Assembly: GCA_008692225.1 (NCBI GenBank)
Contig: VICG01000005.1
Location: 715,001-779,000 of the forward strand
Direction of reading: 5' to 3'
Length of the DNA stretch: 64,000 bases
From: Monilinia fructicola
Taxonomy: Eukaryota > Ascomycota > Leotiomycetes > Helotiales > Sclerotiniaceae
Shown here: positions 40,025 to 51,280 of the stretch, one piece after another
Layout: every line of letters begins with the position of its first letter
How positions within the stretch are numbered: position 1 is the stretch's first letter
Position numbers and translations under genes: made by a program
Notes under the pieces: generated by a model
What the model saw: only the letters and a program-made list of their open reading frames with translations
Told to the model about the DNA's origin: nothing
The model's database searches: none

Positions 40025-41303
40025 TTATGCAGCAACATTAACATTGAGTCTCTTGAAACCACCGTTATCGGCGACTTCTCGTTGCAAAACGATCATTCTC
40101 TTCTGATCACCAGTTGGATCAGCAGAGTCGCCCTCAAGTTTCCAATCAAGGAATTCATTGGTGTAGTTAGGATGAAAGTCTTCACCCAAGACACCAAGAC
40201 GTTTTCCATACTTGGTAACTTTCTCCCAATCACGTTGAACGTTCTTCAAATCCTTCGAGAAGTAAGCATAAGATCTTTCGAAAATCTTACGATTGACAGA
40301 AGATGCCATCTCAGGTTTGATGTCAACGTATGTCTTGTAGGCTTCGGTTGGAGAAGCAAGGACGTGATCAGTTGCTCGTTTGACCGCCTTGATAAATTTG
40401 CGGATCTTCTCCGGGTTTTGGGCCATGAATGTATCGTTTGCTACTGTTGGTTAGCATGGATTTTCAAATGTTCGTAGCGCTTCACTAACCAATATACAAG
40501 ATGGAGCAGAAGCAACAACACCCAAGCTCAGCAAGCTCATCGATACGGAGCATTTGAACATCAGAGCGAGGGCGACCTTGATTAGCGAGCCATTCTTCCA
40601 ATTCAACCATTTGTACATTCTCCAATCCAATACCAGCATGGATGCTTCCTTCAATGATAGCCTTTTGAAACGTTCATGCCACAACGGACGGCTTCATAAT
40701 CAGTTGGCTGCATTCCATAATGTTTAGTCAACTCATCAATTTGAATCTATGGCCAATGATCAATAGAGTGATTGACACCATTGGAGTAGTAAGATGATAC
40801 CTTTCCAAATTCTCCAACATAGCCGATCTTCTTTCCATTCAAGCTACGAAAGTCGGTTGTAATTCCACTGTCCTTTAGATAAACTACGCCTGTGAAGGGC
40901 TCATCAAGCAAGGAACCAATCGAGGTAACGGGAAATCCTCGAGCTTTGGCGGCAAGAGTATGGATCATAGCTTTGAAACCCATGTCAACCTTTCCGGAAC
41001 CAATGATTTCCGTAACGTCTGATTTGGCGAATTAGTTACTGTTCTAACGAGATGATTTCAAGGAAAAGTAGCTCACCACTAGGATCATTGGGCTCAAGAA
41101 GAGCTACTTTGATGCCTTCATCAGCAAAATAACCAAGCTTCTGAGCAAGGTAGACAGGTGCATGATATGGCGTTGCGTGCCTGGAGAAACACAATTGTTA
41201 GATTACTCCTTTGCTTCAAATGAACCTTTCCATCCATTCGAAGCTACAATTCAATTTTCGTAGCCTACCAGTTCATCAAGAATGTGATCTTATCGGTCGA
41301 CAT
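40025..41303 (-). CDS. nmt1: Thiamine pyrimidine (HMP-P) synthase, NMT1/THI5 family
   Basis: Makes 4-amino-5-hydroxymethyl-2-methylpyrimidine phosphate for thiamine, using its own His and PLP as substrates (single-turnover in yeast Thi5). Five exons, 41303-41269, 41180-41077, 41018-40801, 40746-40490 and 40440-40025, encode about 342 residues, the usual length. The start [12 protein letters not shown] matches the family. The motif [15 protein letters not shown] carries the PLP-binding Lys and substrate His, and [13 protein letters not shown] is the CCCFC iron-site motif. One break: the T run at 40663-40666 (+ strand) is one base too long. Correcting it gives [15 protein letters not shown]. 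The gene is controlled by a TPP riboswitch in its 5' leader (separate entry). Confidence 0.95.
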
Positions 41304-41322
41304 TCCGTTGATCAGGTAGCTA

Positions 41323-41520
41323 TCAAATGGTCAGAAGACTCGCATGGGGAAGGAAGGGGAAGCATGTCCTTTCGCTAGAATTATCTAGATCAAGTTCATA
41401 TGTACGGTATAATCTCAGATCCAAAGCCCGTCCATCCTCGACTTGAAGTCTACGATGGACGGAATTCGGAACACCCGCCATGCCTTTGTTACACGTTACC
41501 TTGATCCGAGGAAGATTCAT
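41323..41520 (-). other. Upstream ORF across the riboswitch intron
   Basis: An ATG at 41520 lies in the leader, upstream of the second 5' splice site. If the intron is kept it opens a 65-codon frame through the aptamer. If splicing uses the 41499 donor, the short frame instead runs over the real nmt1 start and stops just beyond it, out of frame with nmt1. Splicing from the 41559 donor removes this ATG. It is thus a plausible decoy, not an enzyme gene. Confidence 0.6.
41362..41484 (-). promoter_or_regulatory. TPP riboswitch aptamer
   Basis: Read on the minus strand, P1 is GCATG/CATGC (41483-41479 with 41366-41362). CGGGTG follows. A long fungal-type P3 stem CCGTCCATC/GATGGACGG comes next, then the invariant CTGAGATTATACCG (pyrimidine-binding half) and TGAACTTGATCTAGATAATTCTAGCGAAAGGA (given here as two blocks, TGAACTTGATC and TAGATAATTCTAGCGAAAGGA, the P4-P5 pyrophosphate-binding half). 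Order, spacing and conserved bases match eukaryotic thiamine pyrophosphate aptamers. Confidence 0.94.
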
Positions 41521-41559
41521 AGCGTGAGAGAGCCACACTTCGGTTCTTATCGAACATAC

Positions 41560-42344
41560 TGAATCGATTTGATGAAGGCAAATAAATTGAGTGGAAACTG
41601 AGGCTTGAGATGATATCGAAGAATCGAGTTATGGTGAGGAAGGACTGTTGTCAGAGAGAAAGAGGAAGAAGGAAGCAAGAAACGAAAGATAGAGAGAGGG
41701 GTTACACCATTAAGAAGCATGCGCCGCCTGCTTCGGACTAATTAGTGCGGGGGGGGTAAATCATCCCACACGCCACAGACTGCAGCAAGCTAGATGATCT
41801 ATCAGTCTTAACACCGTTATTTCCTACCAATAAAGAACCAAGACGTTTGGATTGTATGTAATTGTATCCCTGTGGTAAGTTGTTATCAATACCAAACCCG
41901 GCAGCCGCCGGCAAGTCACCTGCTTGAAATCCATTTACTTGTAAAGATATACCTTTTTCAAAATTGGAGATAGAATCAATCAATCATGACGTTGGCAAAG
42001 AAGACAAATCCAGAATCCAGAAGAGCCAAAGCTCACTACTCATACAAACTCATTCTTCATCTCATCTCATCTCATCTACATATCACGCACGCATAAGATT
42101 CCAGATCTTTTTCGAGTCATGTGATACACTGCTGTTTAGTTTGCTAAAGTTTGATTAACAAATACTAAAATAATAACTTGGATAACTCAAAGATAGTCTA
42201 TGTTCTCCATCTCTATTGGATGCATTAAGAACAAACATTTCGCTTATAATATAGATAAGCACCCCCCAAGTCACCCCCCTGACTCCTAAATCCTACAGCT
42301 AATGCCAAACGATGCATCACACAATTTATCCAATATCTCATGCT
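41560..42344. other. nmt1 promoter side and pectin lyase 3' flank
   Basis: No gene seen. The minus-strand leader of nmt1 is pyrimidine-rich around 41640-41700. A CATCT repeat lies near 42059-42077. Confidence 0.5.
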
Positions 42345-43524
42345 TTAATCTTTCCCAATACCAGCGTTCTGGAGAACCATTGCCTTAACATTGGTAGCAG
42401 GAACAACGGGAGAAAGAGCCATTGTCTTTGCAGTGGTCAAAACATCTTGATTGGAACCAGCGAACGGCCCGGATGACACCAGGCTATTAGCTAAACATGG
42501 GCGACCTATGATAGGGGTACATGCCGCTGCATCAGTGCTGGAAGTCCAGATAGATTTCGAGCCGGCATCAGTGTCGACGTCGATCGGTTTAGTTGTATTC
42601 TCAAACTGGTTACCTTCGGCGAGTACCTTGGCTCCCTTGCTGAGTTGGAAAGCATTGCCGCTGATGTTTTGCCAGTAGTTGTTGGCAGCATGGAAAAAAA
42701 CATTGGGTTCGACTGATGAGGCTAAGCCTCCGACCTTGGGTCCGCGACCACTGGTGCTGTGGACATAGTTGCCCTTGAAGGTGACGGTATCTTTAGATCC
42801 TGTGAAGTAGAGGGTCCAGTAGTGTTTATTGTTGCACTTAACAGACCACTCAGTAGTACCGTCAAACTCAGAATTGGAGACGGTGACACGATTGGAAGCA
42901 GCGGGGCCCATGGTGATGTGTTGACGACCAACTCGGGAAATCTTGACATGATCAATCCACAAAAGATCGGTACCATCGACGGCGATAGCATCACCACCCC
43001 AGATATACTTGGGGTTTAACTCTAGGAATTCGACGTTCTGAATAATGATGTTCTTGCTATTACGGATAGAGAAACCTCTACCCTTAATCTTACCCATAAC
43101 CCCAACTCCGACAATGGATTTGTTTTGAACCAATCTTGATGGCGTTGCGGTTCAAAGCAACGACGTCGTAAGTGACCGTGGGCTGAGCGACAGCTTGGTT
43201 GGAATTTTGTTTGCACCATCCATTGTAGTCGATAGCATCTTGTTGGGCACCACTCGTACACTTGCTAGAGGCGGGTGTGCACCCTTTCTCTGTCATTTGA
43301 CCCATAGAGCCAGTAAAGTCCCAGGTCTTGTCAAGAATGATAGTGCGTGGAACATCATCGGAGAGCCACGTAACAAGCTCGTTGATGTTTGCCGGGATGG
43401 CTGGAGCTGCGGTACCACCTCCAGTTGCTAAGGCAGCGAAGCCTTCAGCTTTACCGACGACGCCCGCGGCATCGACGGCTATAGCAGAGAACAGGAGGAT
43501 TGCGAGGGACTTGATTGAAACCAT
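42345..43524 (-). CDS. Secreted pectin lyase (polysaccharide lyase family 1), one frame break
   Basis: Cleaves methylated pectin by beta-elimination outside the cell. The start is the ATG at 43524, giving a signal peptide (MVSIKSLAILLFSAIAVDA) and then AEGFAALATGGGTAAP and NGWCKQN, as in fungal pectin lyases. The parallel beta-helix follows with KSIVGVG, NPKYIWGGDAI, WIDHVKISRVGRQH (catalytic region, conserved Asp and Arg) and FKGNYVHSTSGRGPKV. No intron. At 43123-43126 the T run (+ strand) appears one base too long; removing it joins IKIGSN to KSIVGVG and gives about 392 residues. Pectate lyase is the alternative within PL1; the overall pattern fits pectin lyase better. A polygalacturonase lies 5 kb away. 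Confidence 0.92.
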
Positions 43525-44990
43525 GGTGACCTGATTCAAAGCAAAGAGCCGCTGGCAGGACTAATCGATGGGAATGTCAAGGTATTTATCCATCTGGTCA
43601 TTCCAGTCAACAGGGTCTGCATGTTTCCAAACTTCTCTGTCCATTATCTTGAGACGATTTAGTTGCATTCTCAAAACTTACCCATCTGGCTCATCCCATA
43701 CTTTTAGGATCATTTAAGGTTATAAATCAAACAATCCAAGATCAAGTCAATCGCGAGCAAGTAATTAGTTCGAGTAAACCCGCCAAGCCACAACTATAAC
43801 GTCTTCACAATCATGCACGCCATTCCGAGAGTCGACATCCCAGAAGAAATTTATCACTCCCCGCGCCCCGGCCACACTACGCTAACTCTTAGTGTAACAC
43901 CAGTTCCAACACTTCTGTCATAGGGCTATATGACTAAGCCATCAGACATCAGATTGTATACAAAGGGACTGATACGCTCGGGTGTATTCCCTTTCGGGGT
44001 ATGGAGGTTGAATGACATTAACCTTTATCAACTAAGGTATTTGAAGCTAGTGAACCTATTGGCATTTTGGTCGCAGCATTTCTCCATCACTACTCGGTTA
44101 TTCCTCGCATACCCTTAACCTTATGTATCGTCTGTTTTCGCATCGACCAGCAAGCAAACTCCCGGTTTTCAGTGAATCGGAATAACTCAAATCCAAGCTA
44201 ATCAAATGTCTGTCAACAGACCCTCAATACGAAAGTCCGAATGCAAGACGAGAGTTCCGAGTGTTGAGGAAGCCGAGACAATCCTCTCGACAAGAGGCAG
44301 TTTCTCGTAGCACCTCGGATATCAATTACCCCAAGTTCCCCTAATGACCATGCACAATTTTTAGCAGAACAATCTCAAACTTTATCTTTAAAGTTGACGA
44401 CATTGGGCCTTTTTCTGACCCCAAGAGCTTCCCTTTCAGTATTTGATCTCCTTTATTACAGCTTCAAGAAACACCGTGTGAGATGTGATTTTGCAGTTTA
44501 AGTTTACTGCTCTCTTTCTCGAGGATGGCAAGTTACCTCCAGGATCAGAATAGTCTTTTTCATATGGTAATTAGCAACCACCAAGCTACCACAAACATTC
44601 GTAACATCGTTTGATCTTTCCAGAGACCAAGAAGCCTCGCATGATTAGCACCTGCGGTGTCCCTCGATTACCTTGACTATTATCCCCTTCAAGTGACGAA
44701 TTCACCACTCCCCAGCCCACGCTAAAATCCTCGCTTCAGCGTTCCAAGTGAATCGATGTTTCAACCTAGTCACCATCAAGTATATGCAGAAACTCAATCT
44801 CCTCCCATGCAAGCGTGATGTTCCCAGTATTCCATTCAAACCCAAGCATTATTGTATATGACCTATGGATGGAAGATGTTTCAGTGGAATTATTTATATG
44901 GATGGGTTGTAGTCTTGGTTTTTTGATTCCTTCTTCCACTCCTCGCGTCTCTAGCGTATCGTATTTTTTGACAGGAGTTTTTCATCATCC
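43525..44990. other. Pectin lyase upstream region, no gene seen
   Basis: Holds the pectin lyase promoter on its left. Short open frames only, none supportable. Confidence 0.5.
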
Positions 44991-44999
44991 TCATCATTT

Positions 45000-46760
45000 T
45001 TATCATCCTTACATATATCACCAAACCCCCAACTCCACACCCCCCCCCCCCCAAAAACCCAACCCGCGCTCCTACCCCAGAAACCAAACCAGATTACCCA
45101 CCGATCCGCCCCCCAACTCACCACTTAACAACACCATCATTACAAACGCATCCAAAAATCCAAAAACCCACAGATCCCTCCGTTCCGTTCGCGGACACCC
45201 TCAGGAACCAACCCCTCCCCCTTCCCCACCACCCGTAGAACGCTCGCTACCAAACCCACAACACCCAACAACACCCAATATCTCCACGTATCCACCCACC
45301 CCCTCTCCCGGACAAATCGCCCCCTCATTCCACAAACATGCCATCTCCATCTCCATCTCCATCTCCATCTCCATTCCGAACACACCCTGCACCTCGCAAG
45401 AACGACCCCGATAACAGACAGTAAAAACCGATCTGCAGACTGTGAAGGTAGGTAGGCAGCGTAGCACAGCGCAACAAAACAAAAAGCCCTCATCTATATC
45501 ATGCGTGCGGATGGGAATCGAGAACGCAGTTCCAAAAAACCGCAGTTCAAAACCGCAGTTCAAAATCGCAGCCCCCTCCCCCAAAAACAACAACAACAAT
45601 CACAAAACAACAGCGCAAGATGAAGACATTTATTTCTTTCTCTGCTGTTCGTCCTTCCGCGGATGATTCTTCCGAGGTGCAGAGGGAGAGAGTGGGTATG
45701 TATGTAAGTAAGTAAGCAAGTAAGCAAGTAAGTAAGTAAGTAACTAAGTGTAGATAGATAGATAGATAGATAAATGACGTTCCCACAAGGTAACCCACCC
45801 ACCCAGCCACCTACCCAAGATCCTCAGGAACCACGTGTGATTCTTTATTTTTCTTTATTTTTCTCTCTCTTGAGAACGTGGAACGCCACTTTAACCAACA
45901 TGAAAAAAAACCATACCATACTATACCAAACCACCTCGAGCTCTTCATCTCCCAATCCCAAATTAATACCCATCACCATCCCCATCCCCATCCCCATCTC
46001 CATCCCAACCCAAATCCCAAGATATGCCAACCGTCAACATCTCCCCCTTCCCACCTCCACTTGGGATACTTGATCTAGAAGCCAACCAGCCAGCCAGCCC
46101 ATCATCTCAACAAATCACTTCTCCACCCACAATAATCCATCTAAGCCATCTCAATTTCGCCTGGGAGGGGGTAAGAGCATTTGGTAGTGTGTTTTCCCCC
46201 CATTCCTTCTCTTCCATCTCTTCCATCTCTTCCATCTCCCCTCCTCCCCTTCTCCCCAGGTCAAACAAAGCCAAGGATTTCGCCACGACCCCTCATCTCC
46301 ATCACCCATGCACAATCCCCAATCCCCAATCCCCAATCCCCATCCACAACACCGCGCCACCAAATCTCAACTACGTAAAGAAGAACCAGTCCAATCCAAT
46401 CCAATCCAATCCAGTCTAGTCTAATGTAGTCAGTCCAGTAAAGTCTAACCTAGGAAGCATACCTTCGTCCAATGTAGTACAATCCCCCAGTACAATTCCC
46501 CCAGTCAAAACACCCAGTCAAAACACCAGCCAAAAAAAAACACACCCCCCTCCCCCCCAATATCCATCCACACTCCATTCAAAACAGACCCTCCATCTCC
46601 ATCTGCACCACCACCACCACCATCACGACCCTCTATCTCAACCCAATACCAAACACTCCATCAACTCTCCAAAACCAACTCTCCAAAACCAACTCTCCAA
46701 AACCAACTTTAAAAAACCAACTCTCAAAAATTCCACACACACCCCCCCCCCCAACTTCGA
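45000..46760. other. G-poor, C/A/T-rich low-complexity region
   Basis: Apart from 45420-45490 and 45640-45720, the + strand is strikingly poor in G and rich in CCA, CAT and CCC words. It contains a C run at 45042-45052, CATCTC units near 45340-45372, AAGT/AGAT repeats at 45702-45772, CCATCC tracts near 45974-46005 and CCAAT-type repeats near 46390-46412. Open frames across it are Pro/Ser/His low-complexity reads. It could be a transcribed leader or simply expanded microsatellites. Confidence 0.55.
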
Positions 46761-46875
46761 AGCAAAAAACATGTCAGCATCAGCCTCGTGACTCATATGC
46801 ATCAATAGTAAGGAAGGAAGAGAGGGGGTAATGAGATTTTTTGATGATGAGGGATAGATCTTGACTCACTCACTC

Positions 46876-46918
46876 ACCTACCTACCTACCTACCTACCTA
46901 CCTACCTACCTACCTACT
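46876..46918. repeat. (CCTA)n microsatellite, short array
   Basis: Perfect CCTA units, followed about 100 bp later by a longer array of the same unit. An A-rich tract (46958-46994) lies between. Confidence 0.9.
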
Positions 46919-47016
46919 TAATACAGGATGCATGATGCATGGTGCAATTCTGACAGGGAAAAAAAAAAGAAAAAAAAAAGAAAAAAGAAAAAAAGACTTC
47001 ATCTAGATTCCTGTAT

Positions 47017-47129
47017 ACCTACCTACTTACCTACCTACCTACCTACCTACCTACCTACCTACCTACCTACCTACCTACCTACCTACCTACCTACCTACCT
47101 ACCTACCTACCTACCTACCTACCTACCTA
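47017..47129. repeat. (CCTA)n microsatellite, long array
   Basis: About 28 CCTA units. It differs from the fungal telomere unit (CCCTAA), so it is not a telomere relic. An open frame reading YLPT repeats comes from this array. Confidence 0.95.
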
Positions 47130-48014
47130 TATGAAAATTCGGTTCCAATGTAATTCAAGGTGATGAATAATTCAAGACCCTTGCTCCACCTGAGGATGGG
47201 ATGGGGCCCTGGTCACAATACTTTACAACATCGAGGATTATCAGCAAGAACAAGGCTCACGTGTGATTTGGTCACGAGAGGAGTGCGGCGAGGATCACGA
47301 CATGGGAAGTGGGACGGACGGAATTCATTGCATTTGCAAACGACGTCATTTGAACGCTCCTTCTCACTTCGCACAGGGGAAACTTCACTTGCGATACGGT
47401 CTCCACTACCAAGTTTCAGTCTCGAATGGTATCCCGGGAAGTGTTACGTCCATCTCTGTTACACTAGCCAGCTGGAGTTGTGGTCTTGCGTCGTACGATT
47501 CGCGGTTCATCGTATGGTTGGTCTGAATCAATGATCAGGGGCCAAAGTGAGAGAAAAGGTGCTTCGATAGGCATGTATTGTGTGAGAAGAAACAACAGGC
47601 ACACTTGTCCATCCTGTGAACTTGACGAGACGGAGAGGGGAAAAAAAAACAAAAAAGACTACTCGAAAGGAAGGCTCATTTGGAGGAGATCTTTCGCGAG
47701 AAAACAAAAAATCGATTAATCCCGAAGCCAGAAATCTTTCTCTCTATAGGCCTTATCCATGGTATATACAACGCAAAACTCGCAGAACCACCTCTTGATA
47801 TCCATCGCTTGTATTCAAAAATCAGAGATGGGACGGTAATCAAAGTCGAGGTCAGGAACCGGAACCGGTAACGCCAGAAATGTAACAATGCGGTCAAACA
47901 AGTGAATGATCCACCAGTCGGAGAATAACGAATGCGGTGGCAGCAGGAACGGTAATGGTACGATGGCCTAGCAGGGCCTGGATATGTGGAGTGGTGTAAT
48001 GATACGGGTCGTAT
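47130..48014. other. Gap between repeat block and coiled-coil gene
   Basis: About 0.9 kb, 3' of the coiled-coil gene. Several open frames overlap on the + strand (47160-47534, 47480-47719), without recognisable features. No gene called. Confidence 0.4.
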
Positions 48015-48713
48015 TCATTCGGTACCTGCCGGTGGAACATCACCATCTTTTGTAACAATGACATAGTCAGCACTGGTCCTTTGGCCATGATCGAGATCGT
48101 ATTCACCTTTCGCTCGCACCTGGAGTTGGTGGCAAAGCCCCTGGAATATGTGATGCCAAGGCTGTTGTGTATGATTGACCTTGCTTGGGGGCAGTTGGCC
48201 TTGATGGGCGATTCTCCCTGTTCATTTGAGCCCCCTGTGAAGAGATATCATTTCCAAACTTGGATTCTAATGGGCTTATGGGATCGTTGGTCGATCGGTA
48301 CTGTTGGGAGTTTGATTTCCCTGGTGGAGAGCTTCCGGGGCTCGCTGCAGCTTGTTTGGCTTTAAGTCGCTCCTCGGTCGCTTTGAGTCTGGCTTCGAGC
48401 TCTTCGAGTTCGGAGGTTTTTTGTAGATATTTCATTTTTTCTAGTCAAGACCATTGCATTCTTAGTACTATTGACGATGATGTGCGGGTGAATGAGAATG
48501 GAATGAAAGTCATGATTGCTTACTTCTCTGAGACTATCGTGTCTAGATTCTCACTGCTGTCAAGCTTGAACAAGTCATCCAAGGCGAGAGCGAATGATCG
48601 AGCCATTTGGCTAAATGTCCATCAGTCTTGTAATACAGCTTCCAAAACCATTACACCTACGATTGTGGTCGGCCAGTTGGCACATATTGACTATCGAGTT
48701 CAGCGTCGGACAT
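48015..48713 (-). CDS. Small conserved-looking coiled-coil protein, unknown function
   Basis: I reconstruct three exons: 48713-48661 (MSDAELDSQYVPTGRPQ), 48610-48524 (MARSFALALDDLFKLDSS) and 48440-48015. Introns have GTAGGT...TTTAG and GTAAGC...CTAG limits. Exon 3 opens with a charged helix rich in Glu/Leu/Lys (KTSELEELEARLKATEERLK), then a Ser/Pro/Gln linker, then GALPPTPGAS and an acidic end (DYVIVTKDGDVPPAGTE). Two one-base excesses are needed to keep frame: the T runs at 48435-48440 and 48108-48110 (+ strand). With both corrected the product is 187 residues. The splice logic, the matching frame of each exon and the low-complexity-free N-terminus support a real gene; I do not recognise the family. 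Confidence 0.6.
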
Positions 48714-50877
48714 GATTGTAAGAATGAATGAAGCTTCAGAAGCTATGGGGAAGTATTTGAATATATGGCTGCGTGTAGTTTAATTGCCGGGTACGATTTT
48801 GTAATGAGATCTTCAGGTACGAGATTAGTTGATTGGGGTTGGATGTGTATGGATGGATGGTTGGATGGCTGGATGAATGGATGGATTGATGGATGAATAG
48901 ATGGATGAATAGATGAATGAATGAATGAATGAATGAATGAATGATCAAGTGTATGTATGTATATATGAAGTGGATGTGATGTATATATAGATAGTAGATA
49001 TAGAATGTTTTGTTGTTGTTGATGTTGTTGTTATAATAGGAGAATTGAAGATGAATGACAATGTTCTTAATCTTTATAATTTAGGAAGAAAGATGAAAAC
49101 GTTTAATTGAAGTTTAAAGAAATGCCGGCTTCTTCTTTTTATTATTATTATTATTATTATAGCTACTACTACTGCTACTAGGAAGGTATTTATTGTTAAT
49201 GAATAAAGTAATGAAAGAGGATAATAATAATAATAGTAATAATAATACTAATAATAATACTACTACTACTACTACTACTACTAATAAATAATAAAATAAT
49301 AAAATAATAATAAAGATAATAAAGATAATAAAGATAATAAAAATAGTAAAAATAGTAAAATAATAAGAATACCCTTAGAAGAATAAGAATAATAAAATAA
49401 GATGAATGCGGATCTCTCTGTTTTCAGATATTGAGAAGATTGGCACCACCTTGAAAGAGTAGTAATAATAACAATAATAGGGGCTTGTTGGGGAGGATTT
49501 CTTAGACTAGTGTCATCTGAAATGAAAATGAAAATGAAAATGGGGAATCTTATTTTGTTCTTTTCCTTCTTTCTTTGTTTCTTTCCATTCCAAGGTGAGC
49601 TAAAGGGGAACAACATTGAACATTAAACATTGGTACAGAACAGGGGAAAAGGGGGGAGAGGGAGAAAGAGAGGATACAAATGACGAGTTGTGGATACAGA
49701 TATATGGATGGATGAATGAGTGGATGAATGAATGAATATATATGTATTGTAGATATATAGGTAGATGTATGTATGATTGATTATATATATGATTATGTAT
49801 ATGATTATATATATAATTATGTATATGATTATATATATAATTATATATATGATTATATGTATAATGCTATATATTATATAAATATTATAAAACTATTTTA
49901 TTATAATATCATAATATTATAATACTATAAATCAAAACTTAGGATTAATTTTAAAGGATCAATATTAGTCCTTAGACTCCACGGGTGTTTATGATATCTT
50001 TAGGATCATAACGACTAATATGATTTCGAACGAGGTTAAATGAGGTTAAACCATAATGACGATGATGACGATGATGATAATAATGATGATGATGATGATG
50101 ATGACCTCGAGAGGAAGAATAGAAAGAAATACTACAAACAGTTGAGGAATGTATAATTAGAATCCATCCATTCATCCATCCATCTATCTATCTATCCATC
50201 TATCCCTCTCTAGCTGGCAGTATTAGATTTCTTATAATATAATATAATATAAGAAAGAGTTTACGATATCTAATTATCTACTTGTATCTATTAATCAATT
50301 AATCAATCAGGCCAACCAACCTTAGAACTATACTTGTACTCCGTATATATATATATATACTATTGAATATTAAACTATTATACGGAATATAAGTAAAGAA
50401 CTATAGCGATAATAATATAATTATATATTCTATTGATTATTACTTAAATATACCTACTACTAATAATATACTCTCTATAAGTATACTTAATGATTTATAG
50501 ATCTAATTAGTATTTATAAACCAAGTTGGAATCGTACTATACCTAGTAGTAATAATAAAGCGAAGAAGATATATATATATATATAAATATATTTAATATA
50601 AATATATTTAGTATAAATGTATTTAATATAAATATATCTAGTATAAATGTATTAAATATATTTAGTATAAATGTATTTAATATAAATGTATTTGATATAG
50701 ATGTATTTAATATAAAGATATTTATAATTTTATTAAATAACTACTTATAATTATAGATAGATAGATAGATAGATGGGTATTAGTAATTGATTAAGATGCA
50801 ATACCGACCGGCCGGTATTTGAGATTAGATGGTTGAGAATACTAGATTGTAGGTCCTAGTGGTCGGGATTATACTTA
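48714..50877. other. AT-rich, microsatellite-rich gap
   Basis: GGAT/GAAT repeats at about 48850-48943, ATT and ACT/AAT trinucleotide arrays at 49137-49160 and 49222-49345, (TA)n-type tracts at 49736-49870 and 50345-50360, GATGAT at 50083-50103, and a TATTTA-type array at 50575-50725. No gene seen. Confidence 0.6.
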
Positions 50878-50879
50878 TA

Positions 50880-51278
50880 CAGTAGAACCTGAGTGTAAGG
50901 GACTACATTATACAGGATAACTTGTTATACGGGATATTTATTCCAATTCTGGTAATTTTTGTATGAGGGAACGGGATTTTTTAACTTTAAGGGATTACAA
51001 AACAAATTATTGTTAGTCTTGTATAAAAATTAAAGATTTTATTAATTGTTATGTAAAATTTAATAAGGAGATAATTTAATTAGTAAGAAATAGTTTAAAT
51101 GATAATATATTATATATTTTTTTTTTATCAAAAATCTTAGGGGTATATAGAAAAATGATTAAGCTTAGTTATACAAATTTTGCTAATGCTTTATTGTTTA
51201 ACCTGTATATACGGGAATCCTGGATATACGGGATTTAATTGGCCGAATTTTTCGATCCCTTATAACCAGGTTCTACTG
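50880..51278. mobile_element. 399-bp pogo/Fot1-like MITE
   Basis: Ends are CAGTAGAACCTG at 50880-50891 and its inverse CAGGTTCTACTG at 51267-51278; the match continues with changes through TAAGGGA. TA flanks both sides (50878-50879 and 51279-51280). CAGT-starting repeats with TA duplication are the hallmark of pogo/Fot1-type Tc1-mariner elements. The interior holds repeated TATACGGGA words and no reading frame, so it is non-autonomous. Confidence 0.82.
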
Positions 51279-51280
51279 TA

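Larger units (their letters stand above)
41320..41559 (-). promoter_or_regulatory. Alternatively spliced 5' leader intron of nmt1
   Basis: Two candidate 5' splice sites: GTATGT (41559-41554) and GTAACG (41499-41494). Both could use the acceptor TTTGATAG ending at 41320, 16 nt before the start codon. The seven bases ending at the second donor's exon edge (GATCAAG, 41506-41500) are perfectly complementary to CTTGATC in P4 of the aptamer (41394-41388). Free aptamer could therefore mask this donor, and TPP binding would release it. Confidence 0.75.

Noticed and set aside
46928..47134. Open frame with YLPT repeats, and a possible telomere relic
   Set aside because: It is the translated (CCTA)n array, and the unit is not the fungal telomere repeat CCCTAA.
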